A stretch of 64,000 nt of DNA from positions 62,001 to 126,000 of the forward strand of contig NZ_POAF01000005.1 of NCBI RefSeq assembly GCF_003309065.1, in the 5' to 3' direction. Source of the DNA: Glutamicibacter soli (GTDB lineage: Bacteria > Actinomycetota > Actinomycetes > Actinomycetales > Micrococcaceae). The position numbers and the translations under genes were made by a program. This document shows, in pieces, positions 52,736-62,232 of this stretch. The notes under the pieces are model-generated. The model had not been told where the DNA came from and searched no databases. It was given only the letters and a program-made list of their open reading frames with translations. Every line of letters begins with the position of its first letter. Position 1 is the first letter of the stretch.

Positions 52736-54100
52736 CTAGCGGGTGACATAGGCCAGCAGGTCGGATGAAGTCAGTGCGGCGACAACCTCGCCGTCTTCGG
52801 TCAGCAGCGCGGCGGGGCAATGCTCCAGCAACTGGCGTGCGCGGTCCAGGCTCTCCCCCACTCCCAGCAGTGGGACCGGCAGCGATTCCAGGTCCGCCAA
52901 GGTGCTGTCCGGAGCGGCCCCGGCAAGCAGCGCCTCGGTGAGCTGGCCAGCGCCGACGACCCCGCGGACCTCGCCGATGCGGGCCGGAAGCTGCGCCGTG
53001 GCGACGACCAGCGCGTCGGCTCCGGATTCGCGCAGCAACGCGGCAGCCCGGGCCAGCGTGGCGTCCGGGCCAATTGTCATGACCGGTTCGGTCGCCAACG
53101 CCGTGGCCACGCGACGCAGCTCTGAGTTCTGCTCGCCGGTGAAGCCCTGGGTCAGCATCCATGATTCGTTGTAGATCTTGGCCAAATAGCCGCGGCCGCC
53201 GTCCGGGGCGATGACTACCACAACGTCGTTTTCGTCGAGGTCCTTGGCGATACGCAGGGCCGCAGCCACGGCCATGCCGGAGGAGCCGCCCAGCAGCAAG
53301 CCTTCTTCCTTAGCCAGCCGGCGCGTCATGGCGAAGGCTTCGGCATCGGTGACCGCCTGGACCTCGTCGGGCACGGCCGAGTCGTAGTTGCCGGGCCACA
53401 TGTCCTCGCCGACGCCTTCGACGAAGTACGGGCGGCCGGTGCCGCCGGAATAGACCGAGCCATCCGGATCCGCGGCGATGACCCTGACCGGGCCGGAGGC
53501 GCGATCGGCGGAAATCTGCTTGAGGTAGCGCCCGGTGCCGGTGATGGTCCCGCCGGTGCCGGCGCTGATCACCACGTGGGTCAGCTTGCCGTCGGTGTCG
53601 GTCCAGATTTCAGGTCCGGTGGTTTCGAAGTGGCTGTCCGGGGCTCCGGGGTTGGAGAACTGGTCCGGCTTGTAGGCGCCGTCGATTTCGGTGACCAAGC
53701 GGTCGGAGACCCCGTAGTAGGATTCAGGAGAATCCGGAGCTACCGCCGTGGGGGTCACCACGACGTCGGCACCGTAGGCGCGAAGCACGTCGCGTTTTTC
53801 CTCCCCGACCTTGTCCGGGGTGACGAAGACGGTGTTGTAGCCCTTAAGCTGCCCCACCATGGCCAGGCCGACCCCGGTGTTGCCGCTGGTGGGCTCCACG
53901 ATGGTGCCTCCGGGCTTCAGTTCGCCGCTTTGCTCGGCGCGCTCGATCATCTTCAGCGCGATGCGGTCCTTGATGGAGCCGCCCGGGTTCAGGTATTCGA
54001 GCTTCACGAGTACCGTGGCCTTGACGCCTTCGGTCACGCGGTTGAGCTTGACGAGCGGTGTGTTGCCGATCAGGTCCAAAACAGTAGGCGCATACTTCAT
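52736..54100 (-). CDS. Cystathionine beta-synthase
   Basis: 454 residues. PLP domain (GNTPLVKLNRV, PLP lysine in NPGGSIKDRIA, EPTSGNTGVGLAM, SAGTGGTITGTGRYLK) followed by two CBS repeats (from about 335 to the end). Makes cystathionine from serine and homocysteine; the equivalent mycobacterial pair is Rv1077-Rv1079. The ATG at 54100 is preceded by TAAAGT at seven bases, a leaderless layout; earlier frame-open Met codons lack support. Confidence 0.94.
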   Translation of the reverse strand: MKYAPTVLDLIGNTPLVKLNRVTEGVKATVLVKLEYLNPGGSIKDRIALKMIERAEQSGELKPGGTIVEPTSGNTGVGLAMVGQLKGYNTVFVTPDKVGEEKRDVLRAYGADVVVTPTAVAPDSPESYYGVSDRLVTEIDGAYKPDQFSNPGAPDSHFETTGPEIWTDTDGKLTHVVISAGTGGTITGTGRYLKQISADRASGPVRVIAADPDGSVYSGGTGRPYFVEGVGEDMWPGNYDSAVPDEVQAVTDAEAFAMTRRLAKEEGLLLGGSSGMAVAAALRIAKDLDENDVVVVIAPDGGRGYLAKIYNESWMLTQGFTGEQNSELRRVATALATEPVMTIGPDATLARAAALLRESGADALVVATAQLPARIGEVRGVVGAGQLTEALLAGAAPDSTLADLESLPVPLLGVGESLDRARQLLEHCPAALLTEDGEVVAALTSSDLLAYVTR

Positions 54101-54239
54101 GTCAAGAACTTTACCGGCGGGTGTCACACTTGTCGTTGCCGTTCGTAGCTTAACGTCACGCAGTCCCCGCACGCCCATCCACGGTGTTAACACGGGCCGC
54201 ACGGCGGCGGGCCGGCATAAGGAAAGGAAGCAGCCGAGC

Positions 54240-55211
54240 ATGCAATTGGACCAGGACGCAGTCACCGGAACCTACGCCCCGCAGGGACCGGTCTCTTTGG
54301 GCAGGTCGCTAGGTGTTCTGCGCCGCGGTCTGGGCGATCCGACCATCCGGCTGTCCGCTTCCGAGGCCTGGTTGGCGTTCACGACGCCGGCGGGCGACGC
54401 CTCCCTGCGAATTCTCAAGCCCACGCTTAACGCGCCTGCAACATTCCAGGGGTGGGGTCCCGGCGCCCACTGGGCCGTGGATTGCGCCCCGGATCTACTG
54501 GGCGCCAGCGATGACTGGAGCGGTTTCGACGCTCCGGAGTTCAGCGCCACGTTGCCGGAGATCGTGCAGCATACCCGCACCCTGCACCGGGACGTCGTCC
54601 TGCCGCGGACCAACCGGATCTTCGAGCATCTGCTGGGCGCAGTGCTGGAGCAGCGAGTCACGGGGATCGAGGCGAACTACGCATGGCGCTGGCTGATCCG
54701 CCATAAGGGACGGCCGGCGCCCGGACCGGTGCCCGATGGGCTGCGGATCGCCCCAGGTGCGGCCCAGATCGCTACGATGAATCGTTGGGATTGGCAGGCC
54801 GCGCGCGTGGACCAGAAGCGGGCAACTGCCCTGCGCCAGGTAGCGGCGGCGGCTGGAAGCCTCCAGTGGTGGGCCGGTCAGCCGATTGACGCGGCGAAGC
54901 CGGCGGCGAGAGAACCCGGGACTCTGGAGGTTGCGTTGCTCTCGCTGCCGGGTATTGGTCCGTGGACCGTGGCCGAGACGCTGCAGCGTTCGCACGGTTC
55001 GGCGGATTTCGTTTCGGTGGGAGATTTCCATCTGGCCGCGTTCGTGGGCCAGGTGCTCACCGGAAGGCGTGTGGATGACGCCGGAATGATGGAACTTCTT
55101 GCTCCGTTCGCTCCGCATCGGCAGCGAGTGGTTCGCCTGCTGCAGCTTTCGGGCGAACGGAAGCAAAGCTTCGGGCCCCGCTATGCGCCGCTGGATCACC
55201 GGGAGCGCTAG
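54240..55211 (+). CDS. DNA-3-methyladenine glycosylase 2 family (AlkA-like)
   Basis: 323 residues. HhH-GPD domain with LLSLPGIGPWTVAETL and the catalytic Asp in VSVGDFHLAAFV (about 262); RTNRIFEHLLGAVLEQRVT precedes it. Excises alkylated bases. The ATG at 54240 is the sensible start although the frame is open far upstream through the antisense of cbs. Divergent from cbs. Confidence 0.9.
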   Translation: MQLDQDAVTGTYAPQGPVSLGRSLGVLRRGLGDPTIRLSASEAWLAFTTPAGDASLRILKPTLNAPATFQGWGPGAHWAVDCAPDLLGASDDWSGFDAPEFSATLPEIVQHTRTLHRDVVLPRTNRIFEHLLGAVLEQRVTGIEANYAWRWLIRHKGRPAPGPVPDGLRIAPGAAQIATMNRWDWQAARVDQKRATALRQVAAAAGSLQWWAGQPIDAAKPAAREPGTLEVALLSLPGIGPWTVAETLQRSHGSADFVSVGDFHLAAFVGQVLTGRRVDDAGMMELLAPFAPHRQRVVRLLQLSGERKQSFGPRYAPLDHRER

Positions 55212-55229
55212 AACCCGAAGCGTAGGTGC

Positions 55230-55604
55230 TTAGGATTCCGCCTGGGCGGCTTCCTGGGCGATCTGCGCGTGGACCTCGCCCATGTCGATGCCCTTGACCG
55301 CGGTGACCAGGTCTTCGAGCTGGCTCGCGTTCAGTGCGCCTGCCTGCGAGAACACGAGGACCTTTTCACGGAAGGCCATGATGGTCGGGATGGAGGTGAC
55401 GTTGGCGGCGCGGGCCAGGCCCTGCTCTGCTTCGGTGTCGACCTTCGCGAAGACGACATCGGTGAACTTCTCCGAGGTCTGCTCGTACACTGGGGCGAAT
55501 TGGCGGCAGGGGCCGCACCACGCAGCCCAGAAATCCACGAGGACAATGTCGTTCTCTTCGATCAGCTGCGCGAAATCGTTTTCGCTCACATTTTTAGTTG
55601 CCAT
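55230..55604 (-). CDS. Thioredoxin
   Basis: 124 residues with the active site DFWAAWCGPCRQF (about 28-40) and cis-Pro in TSIPTIMAF. A 15-residue acidic extension follows the fold. TACCGT six bases before the ATG suggests a leaderless mRNA. Convergent with the alkylation-repair glycosylase. Confidence 0.95.
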   Translation of the reverse strand: MATKNVSENDFAQLIEENDIVLVDFWAAWCGPCRQFAPVYEQTSEKFTDVVFAKVDTEAEQGLARAANVTSIPTIMAFREKVLVFSQAGALNASQLEDLVTAVKGIDMGEVHAQIAQEAAQAES

Positions 55605-55698
55605 GCTTACACGGTAGCGGACGAGCGCGGTGAATACCCAGAAATGGGAGATTTCACAAACCTTTGCCATTTCGGGAATAGCTTCCGGTTAATCAAAA

Positions 55699-55726
55699 AA
55701 CTCCCAGATCTTTCGATCTGGGAGTT
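55699..55726 (-). terminator. Terminator after tRNA-Tyr
   Basis: 12-bp stem AACTCCCAGATC / GATCTGGGAGTT, then TTTTTTG on the minus strand. Confidence 0.92.
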
Positions 55727-55731
55727 ATTTG

Positions 55732-55813
55732 TGGCAGATACTGGATTCGAACCAGTGAAGGCGTTGCCAGCTGATTTACAGTCAGCCCCCTTTGGCCACT
55801 CGGGTAATCTGCC
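55732..55813 (-). tRNA. tRNA-Tyr (anticodon GTA)
   Basis: 82 bases, class II with a long variable arm (GGCAACGCC region), acceptor GGCAGAT / ATCTGCC, anticodon loop CTGTAAA. Confidence 0.96.
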
Positions 55814-55829
55814 GAGTCGCTCCGTTTGA

Positions 55830-55841
55830 GAACATTTGTTC
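55830..55841. promoter_or_regulatory. LexA-box-like palindrome
   Basis: GAAC-ATTT-GTTC, within AGAACA/TGTTCT arms, 17 bases upstream of tRNA-Tyr and 154 bases upstream of yajQ. Matches the GAAC-N4-GTTC core of Gram-positive SOS boxes. Confidence 0.35.
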
Positions 55842-55994
55842 TTGTCGGAACGAGAAATAACTCTACAGGAGATTTTCAGTGATGTGAAATCGAGAGGGGT
55901 CTTTTTGCTGTAACCCTGATCACAGCCGGTTTTCGGGGCCCAAACCCGGTAGTCTTGGACTCGAATCTGAACCGTTACATCTAGGAGTATTCAC

Positions 55995-56483
55995 ATGGCT
56001 AGCGATTCCAGTTTTGACGTTGTCAGCAAGGTGGACAGCCAGGAAGTAGCCAACGCGCTGCACCAGGCCCAAAAAGAGATCCAGCAGCGCTACGACTTCA
56101 AGGGCGTCGGGGCAGAGATCGATTTCAGCGGCGAGAAGATCCTCATGAAGGCCGCCTCGGAAGAGCGCGTCAAGGCAGTCCTCGACGTCTTCCAGTCCAA
56201 GCTGGTCAAGCGCAACATCTCGCTGAAGTCCCTGGACGCCGGCGAGCCGTTCGCCTCGGGCAAGGAATACCGCATCGAAGCCGCCATCAAGGAGGGCATC
56301 GCCCAGGATGTCGCCAAGAAGATCAACAAGCTGATCCGCGACGAGGGCCCGAAGGGTGTCAAGTCCATCATCCAGGGCGACGAGCTGCGCGTCTCTTCCA
56401 AGTCCCGCGACGACCTGCAGAGCATCATCGCGTTGCTGAAGGACTTCGAAGAAGCCGACCTCCAGTTCATCAACTACCGCTAA
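55995..56483 (+). CDS. YajQ family nucleotide-binding protein
   Basis: 162 residues, whole-length Yaj[44 protein letters not shown] and [11 protein letters not shown]. Homologues bind cyclic di-GMP or nucleotides; role here not predictable. RBS TAGGAG. Probably monocistronic. Confidence 0.95.
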   Translation: MASDSSFDVVSKVDSQEVANALHQAQKEIQQRYDFKGVGAEIDFSGEKILMKAASEERVKAVLDVFQSKLVKRNISLKSLDAGEPFASGKEYRIEAAIKEGIAQDVAKKINKLIRDEGPKGVKSIIQGDELRVSSKSRDDLQSIIALLKDFEEADLQFINYR

Positions 56484-56508
56484 GCGTCCACCGCTGCGGT
56501 ACGACCTA

Positions 56509-56538
56509 GGCGAGGAGCCCCTGCCGGGGCTCCTCGCC
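56509..56538 (+). terminator. Terminator between yajQ and htpX
   Basis: 13-bp stem GGCGAGGAGCCCC / GGGGCTCCTCGCC, tetraloop TGCC, then TATTTCC; shared by convergent genes. Confidence 0.9.
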
Positions 56539-56569
56539 TATTTCCATCTAACCGGTGCGATACCGGAGT

Positions 56570-57448
56570 TTAGTACTGCTGGCCGCCGGCCATGGACTCC
56601 AGGCGCGCAATACGCTGGTCCATTGGCGGGTGGGTGGAGAACATCTGCTTCAGCTTCGAACCGAACGGGTTGGCGATCATCAGGTGCGAGCTGTTGACCA
56701 GCTTCTGATCCTGGGCGGGCAACGGGGCCGCGCTGATGCCGCTTTCAAGCCGGCGCAGCGCGCTGGCCAGGGCCAGCGGGTCGTTGGTCAGCTTGGCGCC
56801 GTCCTCGTCCGCGTCGAACTCGCGGGTGCGGCTCACGGCCATCTGGATGATCGACGCGGCAATCGGAGCCAGCAGGGACAGCGCGATCAGCGCGATCGGG
56901 TTGACGTTGCGGTTCTCGTTGTTGTTTCCGCCGCCGAAGAACAGCAGGAACTGCGCCAGCGAGGTGATCACGCCGGCGATGGCCGCCGCCACCGAGGAGG
57001 TGAGGATGTCGCGGTTGTAGACATGCATCAGCTCGTGGCCCAGCACCCCGCGCAGCTCGCGCTCGTTGAGCAGCTGCATGATGCCCTCGGTGCAGCACAC
57101 CGCGGCGTTCTCCGGGTTGCGTCCGGTCGCGAACGCGTTCGGCGAGGCGGTCGGCGAAACGTACAGGCGCGGCATCGGCTGCTGGGCATTCATCGACAGC
57201 TCGCGCACGATCCGGTACATTTCCGGCTGCTGCTCCTCGGTCACCGGGTAGGCATGCATCGAGCGCAGCGCGATCTTGTCGCTGTTCCAGTAGCCGTACG
57301 CGGTGGTGGCGACGCCGATCAGGGCGAAGATCCAGATGAAGCTGGCGTTGCCGGTGCCGTTGGCAATCAGGGAGCCAATTGCCAGGAGCAACGCAAACAT
57401 GCCGCCAAGCAAAAGGGCCGTCTTGAATCCGTTGTTGTGTCCATGCAC
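56570..57448 (-). CDS. htpX: Membrane zinc metalloprotease HtpX
   Basis: 292 residues, M48B. Two N-terminal helices (about 10-50), zinc motif [14 protein letters not shown] (HExxH, about 137), two more helices, and the Glu ligand in [13 protein letters not shown]. Degrades misfolded membrane proteins. GTG start after GGGGAG. Confidence 0.95.
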   Translation of the reverse strand: MHGHNNGFKTALLLGGMFALLLAIGSLIANGTGNASFIWIFALIGVATTAYGYWNSDKIALRSMHAYPVTEEQQPEMYRIVRELSMNAQQPMPRLYVSPTASPNAFATGRNPENAAVCCTEGIMQLLNERELRGVLGHELMHVYNRDILTSSVAAAIAGVITSLAQFLLFFGGGNNNENRNVNPIALIALSLLAPIAASIIQMAVSRTREFDADEDGAKLTNDPLALASALRRLESGISAAPLPAQDQKLVNSSHLMIANPFGSKLKQMFSTHPPMDQRIARLESMAGGQQY

Positions 57449-57704
57449 GATGGCGTACTCCCCTAGTCATGAATTCGTACTTAGTCTTCCTAGTCTAGTC
57501 AACGTACGGAAACGCCGCACCGTTCCGCTGCGGGGAGAAAACCTGCGCCGCGGCAGGGTGATCTTGGCAACGCCGGCGGTTAATGAAGCGAAACTGGGAA
57601 CGCCGCGCACGGCTCGATGTTATAGCGTGTGATTTGTATCCACTTCTTGATAAGAAGTTTCCGGGCTCACCGCAGTCCTCCCTGTTCGAAAGCCGATCCG
57701 CCGC

Positions 57705-58643
57705 ATGACACCACGCACCGTGAACCCCATCCGCTCGCAGCACAGCTACGGCTTGATCCAGGGAAGCACCGCCTACCTCATCTGGGGCCTGCTCCCGGTC
57801 TATTTCCTCATGCTCCCGCAGATCTCGGCCTTCGAGTTCGTTGCGGTCCGAGTGGTGTTCTCCTTGGTTTTCTGCGTCCTGCTGCTGCTTGCGACCAAGC
57901 AGATGCGCCAGTTCGCGGCCATGTTCAAGGAAGGCAAGACCATGCGGCAGCTGGCGCTGGCCAGCTTCCTGATCGCGGCGAACTGGGTGCTCTACGCGGT
58001 GGCGGTGCTGACCGGACACGTGCTGGAGGCGTCGCTGGGCTACTTCATCAATCCGATCGTGGCGATCCTGCTGGGCGTGCTGGTGCTGAAGGAACGGTTG
58101 CGGACCCTGCAATGGGTGGCAGTGGGCTTCGCCTGCCTCGCGGTGATCGTGCTGACCATCGGCTTGGGCCGGGTTCCGTGGATCTCCCTGGGCTTGGCCT
58201 TCTCCTTCGGCTTCTACGGCCTGGTGAAGAACCAGGTGGGCCAGAGCGGCACTGCGCTGGGCACACTGACCATGGAGACCCTGTGGCTCGCTCCCCTGGC
58301 CGCCGTGTTCATCGGCTGGCTAGCCATGGCCGACGCCTCGGCCCTGTTTGCGGCCGATCCGGCCACGGTGCTCCTGTTGGCCGCCAGCGGCATCATTACC
58401 GCTGTGCCGCTGCTGCTCTTCGGCGGGGCTGCCCGGCGCTTGCCGCTGAGCACCGTCGGCTCCCTGCAGTTCCTGGCTCCGCTGATCCAGTTCATCCTCG
58501 GACTGCTGGTCTTCGGCGAGCAGATGCCGGTGGAACGCTGGATCGGCTTCGGGCTGGTCTGGATCGCCGTCATCATCGTACTGGTCGACATGCTGCGCGC
58601 GCCCAAGGCCGGCACCATGCCGGAGCCCAAGCAGCTCGTCTAA
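57705..58643 (+). CDS. rarD: EamA/RarD-type transporter
   Basis: 312 residues, ten hydrophobic helices in two EamA repeats. Starts GLIQGSTAYLIWGLLPVYF, contains GYFINPIVAILLGVLVLKERL, typical of RarD (putative permease, chloramphenicol-sensitivity protein). Natural substrate unknown. Confidence 0.92.
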   Translation: MTPRTVNPIRSQHSYGLIQGSTAYLIWGLLPVYFLMLPQISAFEFVAVRVVFSLVFCVLLLLATKQMRQFAAMFKEGKTMRQLALASFLIAANWVLYAVAVLTGHVLEASLGYFINPIVAILLGVLVLKERLRTLQWVAVGFACLAVIVLTIGLGRVPWISLGLAFSFGFYGLVKNQVGQSGTALGTLTMETLWLAPLAAVFIGWLAMADASALFAADPATVLLLAASGIITAVPLLLFGGAARRLPLSTVGSLQFLAPLIQFILGLLVFGEQMPVERWIGFGLVWIAVIIVLVDMLRAPKAGTMPEPKQLV

Positions 58644-58663
58644 GGCTCCCTCCGCGCGCAGCG

Positions 58664-58709
58664 AGGCCCGCAGCTTCTTCCAGTTCTTCGGGAAAGCAGC
58701 TGCGGGCCT
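58664..58709 (+). terminator. Terminator after rarD
   Basis: AGGCCCGCAGCT / AGCTGCGGGCCT stem with 22-base loop, then TGTTC; 20 bases after the stop. Confidence 0.75.
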
Positions 58710-58943
58710 TGTTCATTAGCTGAACCGCATGCCCCGCTTCTTGAGGCCTTCTGGCCGCTCCAGCGCACCCGTCCCGTGCTGCTTCACTTCCCGGCCGACA
58801 GGTCTCCTGCAGCGCCCGGCCGGGTGCCTCCCCGCGCGGGTGCGACGCGGAAGGCCGGGAAGTCCCCGGTTAATGCACGGCATCCCGCACAGCGCGAGCT
58901 GTGCGGGATGCCGTTTGCGGTGGGTTTATCCGTTCGCTGCCAA
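58710..58943. other. Gap between rarD and gabT
   Basis: Contains a second, stronger hairpin (58877-58914) and no credible gene. Confidence 0.5.
58877..58914 (-). terminator. Terminator after gabT
   Basis: Perfect 16-bp stem ACGGCATCCCGCACAG / CTGTGCGGGATGCCGT with a 6-base loop, 30 bases after the gabT stop. Confidence 0.8.
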
Positions 58944-60287
58944 TTAGGCGGCGTGCTTGCGGATTGCTGCTTCCAGAACATCGAACGCGTCGGTGAGCAG
59001 CTCGTCGCCGATGACCAGTGGTGGCAACAGGCGGACAACGTTGCCGTAGGTGCCGCAGGTCAAGATGAGGACACCCTGGGCCAGGCACTCGTCGGCGATG
59101 GCCTTGGTTACGGCTGCGTCAGGCTGCTTGCCGCCGGCCTTGACGAATTCCAGCGCGATCATCGCACCGCGGCCACGGACGTCGCCCACTGCCGGGACGT
59201 CCTTCTGCAGCGCGGTGAAGCGGGTGAAGAACTGCTCCTGGATCTCGCGGGCGCGGCCCGAGAGGTCCTGCTCCTCCATGAACTTGATGGACTCCAGCGC
59301 AGCTGCCACGGCAACAGGGTTGCCGCCGTAGGTGCCGCCCAGGCCACCGCCGTGCACGGCGTCGATCAGTTCGGCGCGGCCCACGATGCCCGACAGCGGC
59401 ATGCCACCGGCGATGCCCTTGGCCACGGTGATGATGTCCGGCTCGATTTCCTCGATGTCCGAGGCGAACCAGGAGCCCGAGCGGGCGAAGCCGGCCTGGA
59501 CTTCGTCGGCGACGAAGACGATGCCGTTTTCCTTGGCCCATTCGGCAATGCGAGGCAGGAAGCCGGTGGCCGGGACGATGAAGCCGCCCTCGCCCTGGAT
59601 CGGCTCGATGATGATCGCGGCGATCTGGTCGCCGCCGATCTGCTTCTCCATGGCCAGGATGGCGCGCTCAGCGGCTTCCTTGCCCGAGATGTTCGGGTTC
59701 TCTTCGCGGTATGGGTAGCTCATCGGCATGCGGTAGATCTCCGGCGCCAGCGGGCCGAAACCGCGCTTGTACGGAGCTGCCTTGGCGGTCAGGCCCATGG
59801 TCAGGTTGGTGCGGCCGTGGTAGGCGTGGTCGAAGGCAACCACTGCCTGGCGGCCGGTGGCCACGCGGGCCACCTTGATGGCGTTCTCCACTGCCTCGGA
59901 GCCCGAGTTGAAGAATGCGGCGCGCTTTTCGAAGCTGCCCGGGGTGATGGAGGCAAGCTTCTCTGCCAGCTCGATGTAGCCCTCGTACGGGGCGACCATG
60001 AAGCAGGTGTGGGTGAAGCGCTGGGCCTGCTCGGCGACGGCCTTGGCCACTGCCTGGTTCGAGGCGCCAACGGTGGTCACGGCGATGCCGGAGCCGAGGT
60101 CGATCAGCTGGTTGCCGTCCACGTCGACGATGATGCCGCCGTCAACGTCTGCAGCGTACACCGGGAGGGTCGAGGCGACGCCAGCTGCCACCGCGTTGGC
60201 GCGGCGAGCGGTCAGCTCCTGAGACTTGGGGCCTGGGAATGGGCCTTCGAGCTTGCGCTTCTGTTCAATGCGGTAGGTAACGTCCAC
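58944..60287 (-). CDS. gabT: 4-aminobutyrate-2-oxoglutarate transaminase
   Basis: 447 residues, class III aminotransferase. FFNSGSEAVENAIKVAR, FVADEVQAGFARSG and PLP lysine in ITVAKGIAGGMPLSG (about 290). Converts GABA to succinate semialdehyde. GTG start after GAGAGGAAAA. Downstream of metPS on the same strand and near a PucR regulator, which may control amino-acid use. No gabD is seen in the window. Confidence 0.93.
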   Translation of the reverse strand: MDVTYRIEQKRKLEGPFPGPKSQELTARRANAVAAGVASTLPVYAADVDGGIIVDVDGNQLIDLGSGIAVTTVGASNQAVAKAVAEQAQRFTHTCFMVAPYEGYIELAEKLASITPGSFEKRAAFFNSGSEAVENAIKVARVATGRQAVVAFDHAYHGRTNLTMGLTAKAAPYKRGFGPLAPEIYRMPMSYPYREENPNISGKEAAERAILAMEKQIGGDQIAAIIIEPIQGEGGFIVPATGFLPRIAEWAKENGIVFVADEVQAGFARSGSWFASDIEEIEPDIITVAKGIAGGMPLSGIVGRAELIDAVHGGGLGGTYGGNPVAVAAALESIKFMEEQDLSGRAREIQEQFFTRFTALQKDVPAVGDVRGRGAMIALEFVKAGGKQPDAAVTKAIADECLAQGVLILTCGTYGNVVRLLPPLVIGDELLTDAFDVLEAAIRKHAA

Positions 60288-60425
60288 CAGCTTTTCCTCT
60301 CACTATGGCTCTTGCATCCGCCGAGGAATGCAAAGTTCTAGTAGCAGAATATGTTGGCGCGAAACGTTGCACTACCGGATTCAGCACAAGGAGCTGCCGG
60401 CTTGGTAGTGCAAGTGCACAGACAA

Positions 60426-60464
60426 AGCGCGGCCCCCGTTCCGCGAAGGAACGGGAGCCGCGCT
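60426..60464 (-). terminator. Terminator after metS
   Basis: AGCGCGGC-c-CCCGTTCC / GGAACGGG-a-GCCGCGCT, then TTTGTCT on the minus strand; separates metPS from gabT. Confidence 0.85.
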
Positions 60465-60484
60465 GGTGCTGCCGTGAATCGAGG

Positions 60485-60622
60485 CTACAGCGAGTGTGCC
60501 GGCTCGATCACGTCGTCATCGGTCTTCTCCGGGTGACGCGACAGGTGGATGAGGGCTAGGGCCAGGCCGCCCCAGATGGTGAGCATCGAAATGATCATGA
60601 AGACAATCGCCAGTGCGCTCAT
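60485..60622 (-). CDS. metS: MetS-like small subunit of methionine/alanine importer
   Basis: 45 residues, ATG at 60622. One helix (LAIVFMIISMLTIWGGLALAL-like, about 4-24) then a polar tail (HLSRHPEKTDDD). It starts two bases after the metP stop with AAGGAA upstream. Corynebacterium MetS is an equally small partner required by MetP, so the pair is convincing. Missed by length-based gene calls. Confidence 0.88.
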   Translation of the reverse strand: MSALAIVFMIISMLTIWGGLALALIHLSRHPEKTDDDVIEPAHSL

Positions 60623-60624
60623 TG

Positions 60625-62232
60625 TCAGTATTCCTTTCCTGCGGGTTCCGGAATTTCCTCGGCTTCGACGTTCTTCTTGTGCTGGTGGAATTCCGGGTCA
60701 TCAAGCTTGGACTTCTTGCTCCACGGAACCATGGACAAGATGATTGCGCCCACGATCAGCGCACCGGCCATGCCCCAGCCGAAGACACCGTTGAACCATG
60801 CCGGATAGCCGGAATACTGCTCGGCCATCTTGGTCTGGACTTCGTTGATGAGCATGTAGCCCAGCGCTGCCGGGCCGACGCCGCCAACCAGGACTTTCCA
60901 GCCGGTGCCCACCTTGATGGAGCTGTGGCGGTTAAGGTGCTTGGCCAGCTTCGGGAGCATGCCCAGGCCGGCGCCGAGGACGATCACGATGACCAGTGCG
61001 CAGGCAAGGATGCCGAACTGGTTCACGAACGCGTCCATGGTGTCCAGCAGGTACAGGCCCGTGGTGGTCGGGAACAGCGCCAGGGAAATCAGCGCGACCG
61101 GGATGGTCACGATCAGGGTCGCCGGTGCGCGGCGCCAGCCCAGCTTGTCCTGGAACGCCGCCACGATCACTTCGAGGATCGAGATCAGGGAGGTCAAGCC
61201 GGCGAAGACCAGCGAACCGAAGAACAACACGCCGATGACCGAACCCAGCGGCGCCTGCGACACGATGGTCGGGAAGGCGATGAATGCCAGGCCGATGCCG
61301 CTGACCGCGACCTCGTCCACGCTGGAGTTCGCGTTGTAGGCCATGAAGCCAAGGGCGGCGAACACGCCGATGCCTGCCAGCAGCTCGAAGCTCGAGTTGG
61401 CGAAGGCCACCACGTAGCCGGAACCGGTCAGGTCGCTCTTGCGCTTCATGTAGGAGGAGTAGGTCACCATGATGCCGAAGGCCACGGAGAGCGAGAAGAA
61501 GATGTGTCCGAAGGCAGCAGCCCAGACGCTCGGGTTCTTCAGCGCTTCGAAGTTCGGGGTGAAGAAGGTGTTCAGGCCGTCGATGGCGCCGGGCAGGAAG
61601 ACCGACTGGACCACGAGGACCAGGAACATGATGATCAGCAGCGGCATGAAGATGGCGTTGGCGCGGGAGATGCCCTTGTTCACGCCGGCCACCATAATCA
61701 CGATGGCGATCAGCCAGACGGCGAACATCGGGATCAGCACCGGGCCGACGAAGTCGAAGCCAACGGTGACTTCTTCCTGGACTTTCAGGAAGTCGTTCAT
61801 GAAAAATCCACCGGCGCCGTCGGGGTTCTTGTCCCAGGCCTTGGTGATGGAGAACCAGCAGTACATGGCGGCCCACGCAATGATGGCTGCGTAGTAGATG
61901 GCGATGATGAAGCAGATCAGAACCTGCCACCAGCCGAGCACTTCGGCCTTGCGATTCGCGCGGCGGTAGGACAGCGGGGCCGACCCGCGGTAGCGGTGGC
62001 CGACTGCGTAGTCCAGGAACAGCAGCGGAATACCGGCGCACAGGATGGCAACCAGGTAAGGGATGAGGAATGCGCCGCCGCCGTTTTCGTAGGCGACGTA
62101 GGGGAAACGCCAAATATTTCCTAGACCAACGGCCGAACCGATCGCGGAGAGAATGAAGAGTTTGCGTGACGAGAAAGTCTCACGCTTGTCTGATGCGAGC
62201 GGAGCGCCCTGAGTAGATGATTGAGAGCTCAT
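60625..62232 (-). CDS. metP: Sodium-dependent methionine/alanine transporter (NSS family)
   Basis: 535 residues, twelve helices. NSS signature at the start: SRKLFILSAIGSAVGLGNIW and RFPYVAYENGGGAFLIPYL (sodium site). Conserved unwound helix 6 region (FFSLSVAFGIMVTYSSYM). TAGCTT six bases before the ATG indicates a leaderless transcript. Operon with metS. Confidence 0.93.
   Translation of the reverse strand: MSSQSSTQGAPLASDKRETFSSRKLFILSAIGSAVGLGNIWRFPYVAYENGGGAFLIPYLVAILCAGIPLLFLDYAVGHRYRGSAPLSYRRANRKAEVLGWWQVLICFIIAIYYAAIIAWAAMYCWFSITKAWDKNPDGAGGFFMNDFLKVQEEVTVGFDFVGPVLIPMFAVWLIAIVIMVAGVNKGISRANAIFMPLLIIMFLVLVVQSVFLPGAIDGLNTFFTPNFEALKNPSVWAAAFGHIFFSLSVAFGIMVTYSSYMKRKSDLTGSGYVVAFANSSFELLAGIGVFAALGFMAYNANSSVDEVAVSGIGLAFIAFPTIVSQAPLGSVIGVLFFGSLVFAGLTSLISILEVIVAAFQDKLGWRRAPATLIVTIPVALISLALFPTTTGLYLLDTMDAFVNQFGILACALVIVIVLGAGLGMLPKLAKHLNRHSSIKVGTGWKVLVGGVGPAALGYMLINEVQTKMAEQYSGYPAWFNGVFGWGMAGALIVGAIILSMVPWSKKSKLDDPEFHQHKKNVEAEEIPEPAGKEY

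Noticed and set aside
52711-52749. Longer metB start
   Set aside because: It would overlap the cbs end and add residues not found in the family; the ATG at 52710 fits better.
58729-58947. 72-codon frame between rarD and gabT
   Set aside because: Spans the gabT terminator hairpin and has an Arg/Pro-rich shadow composition.
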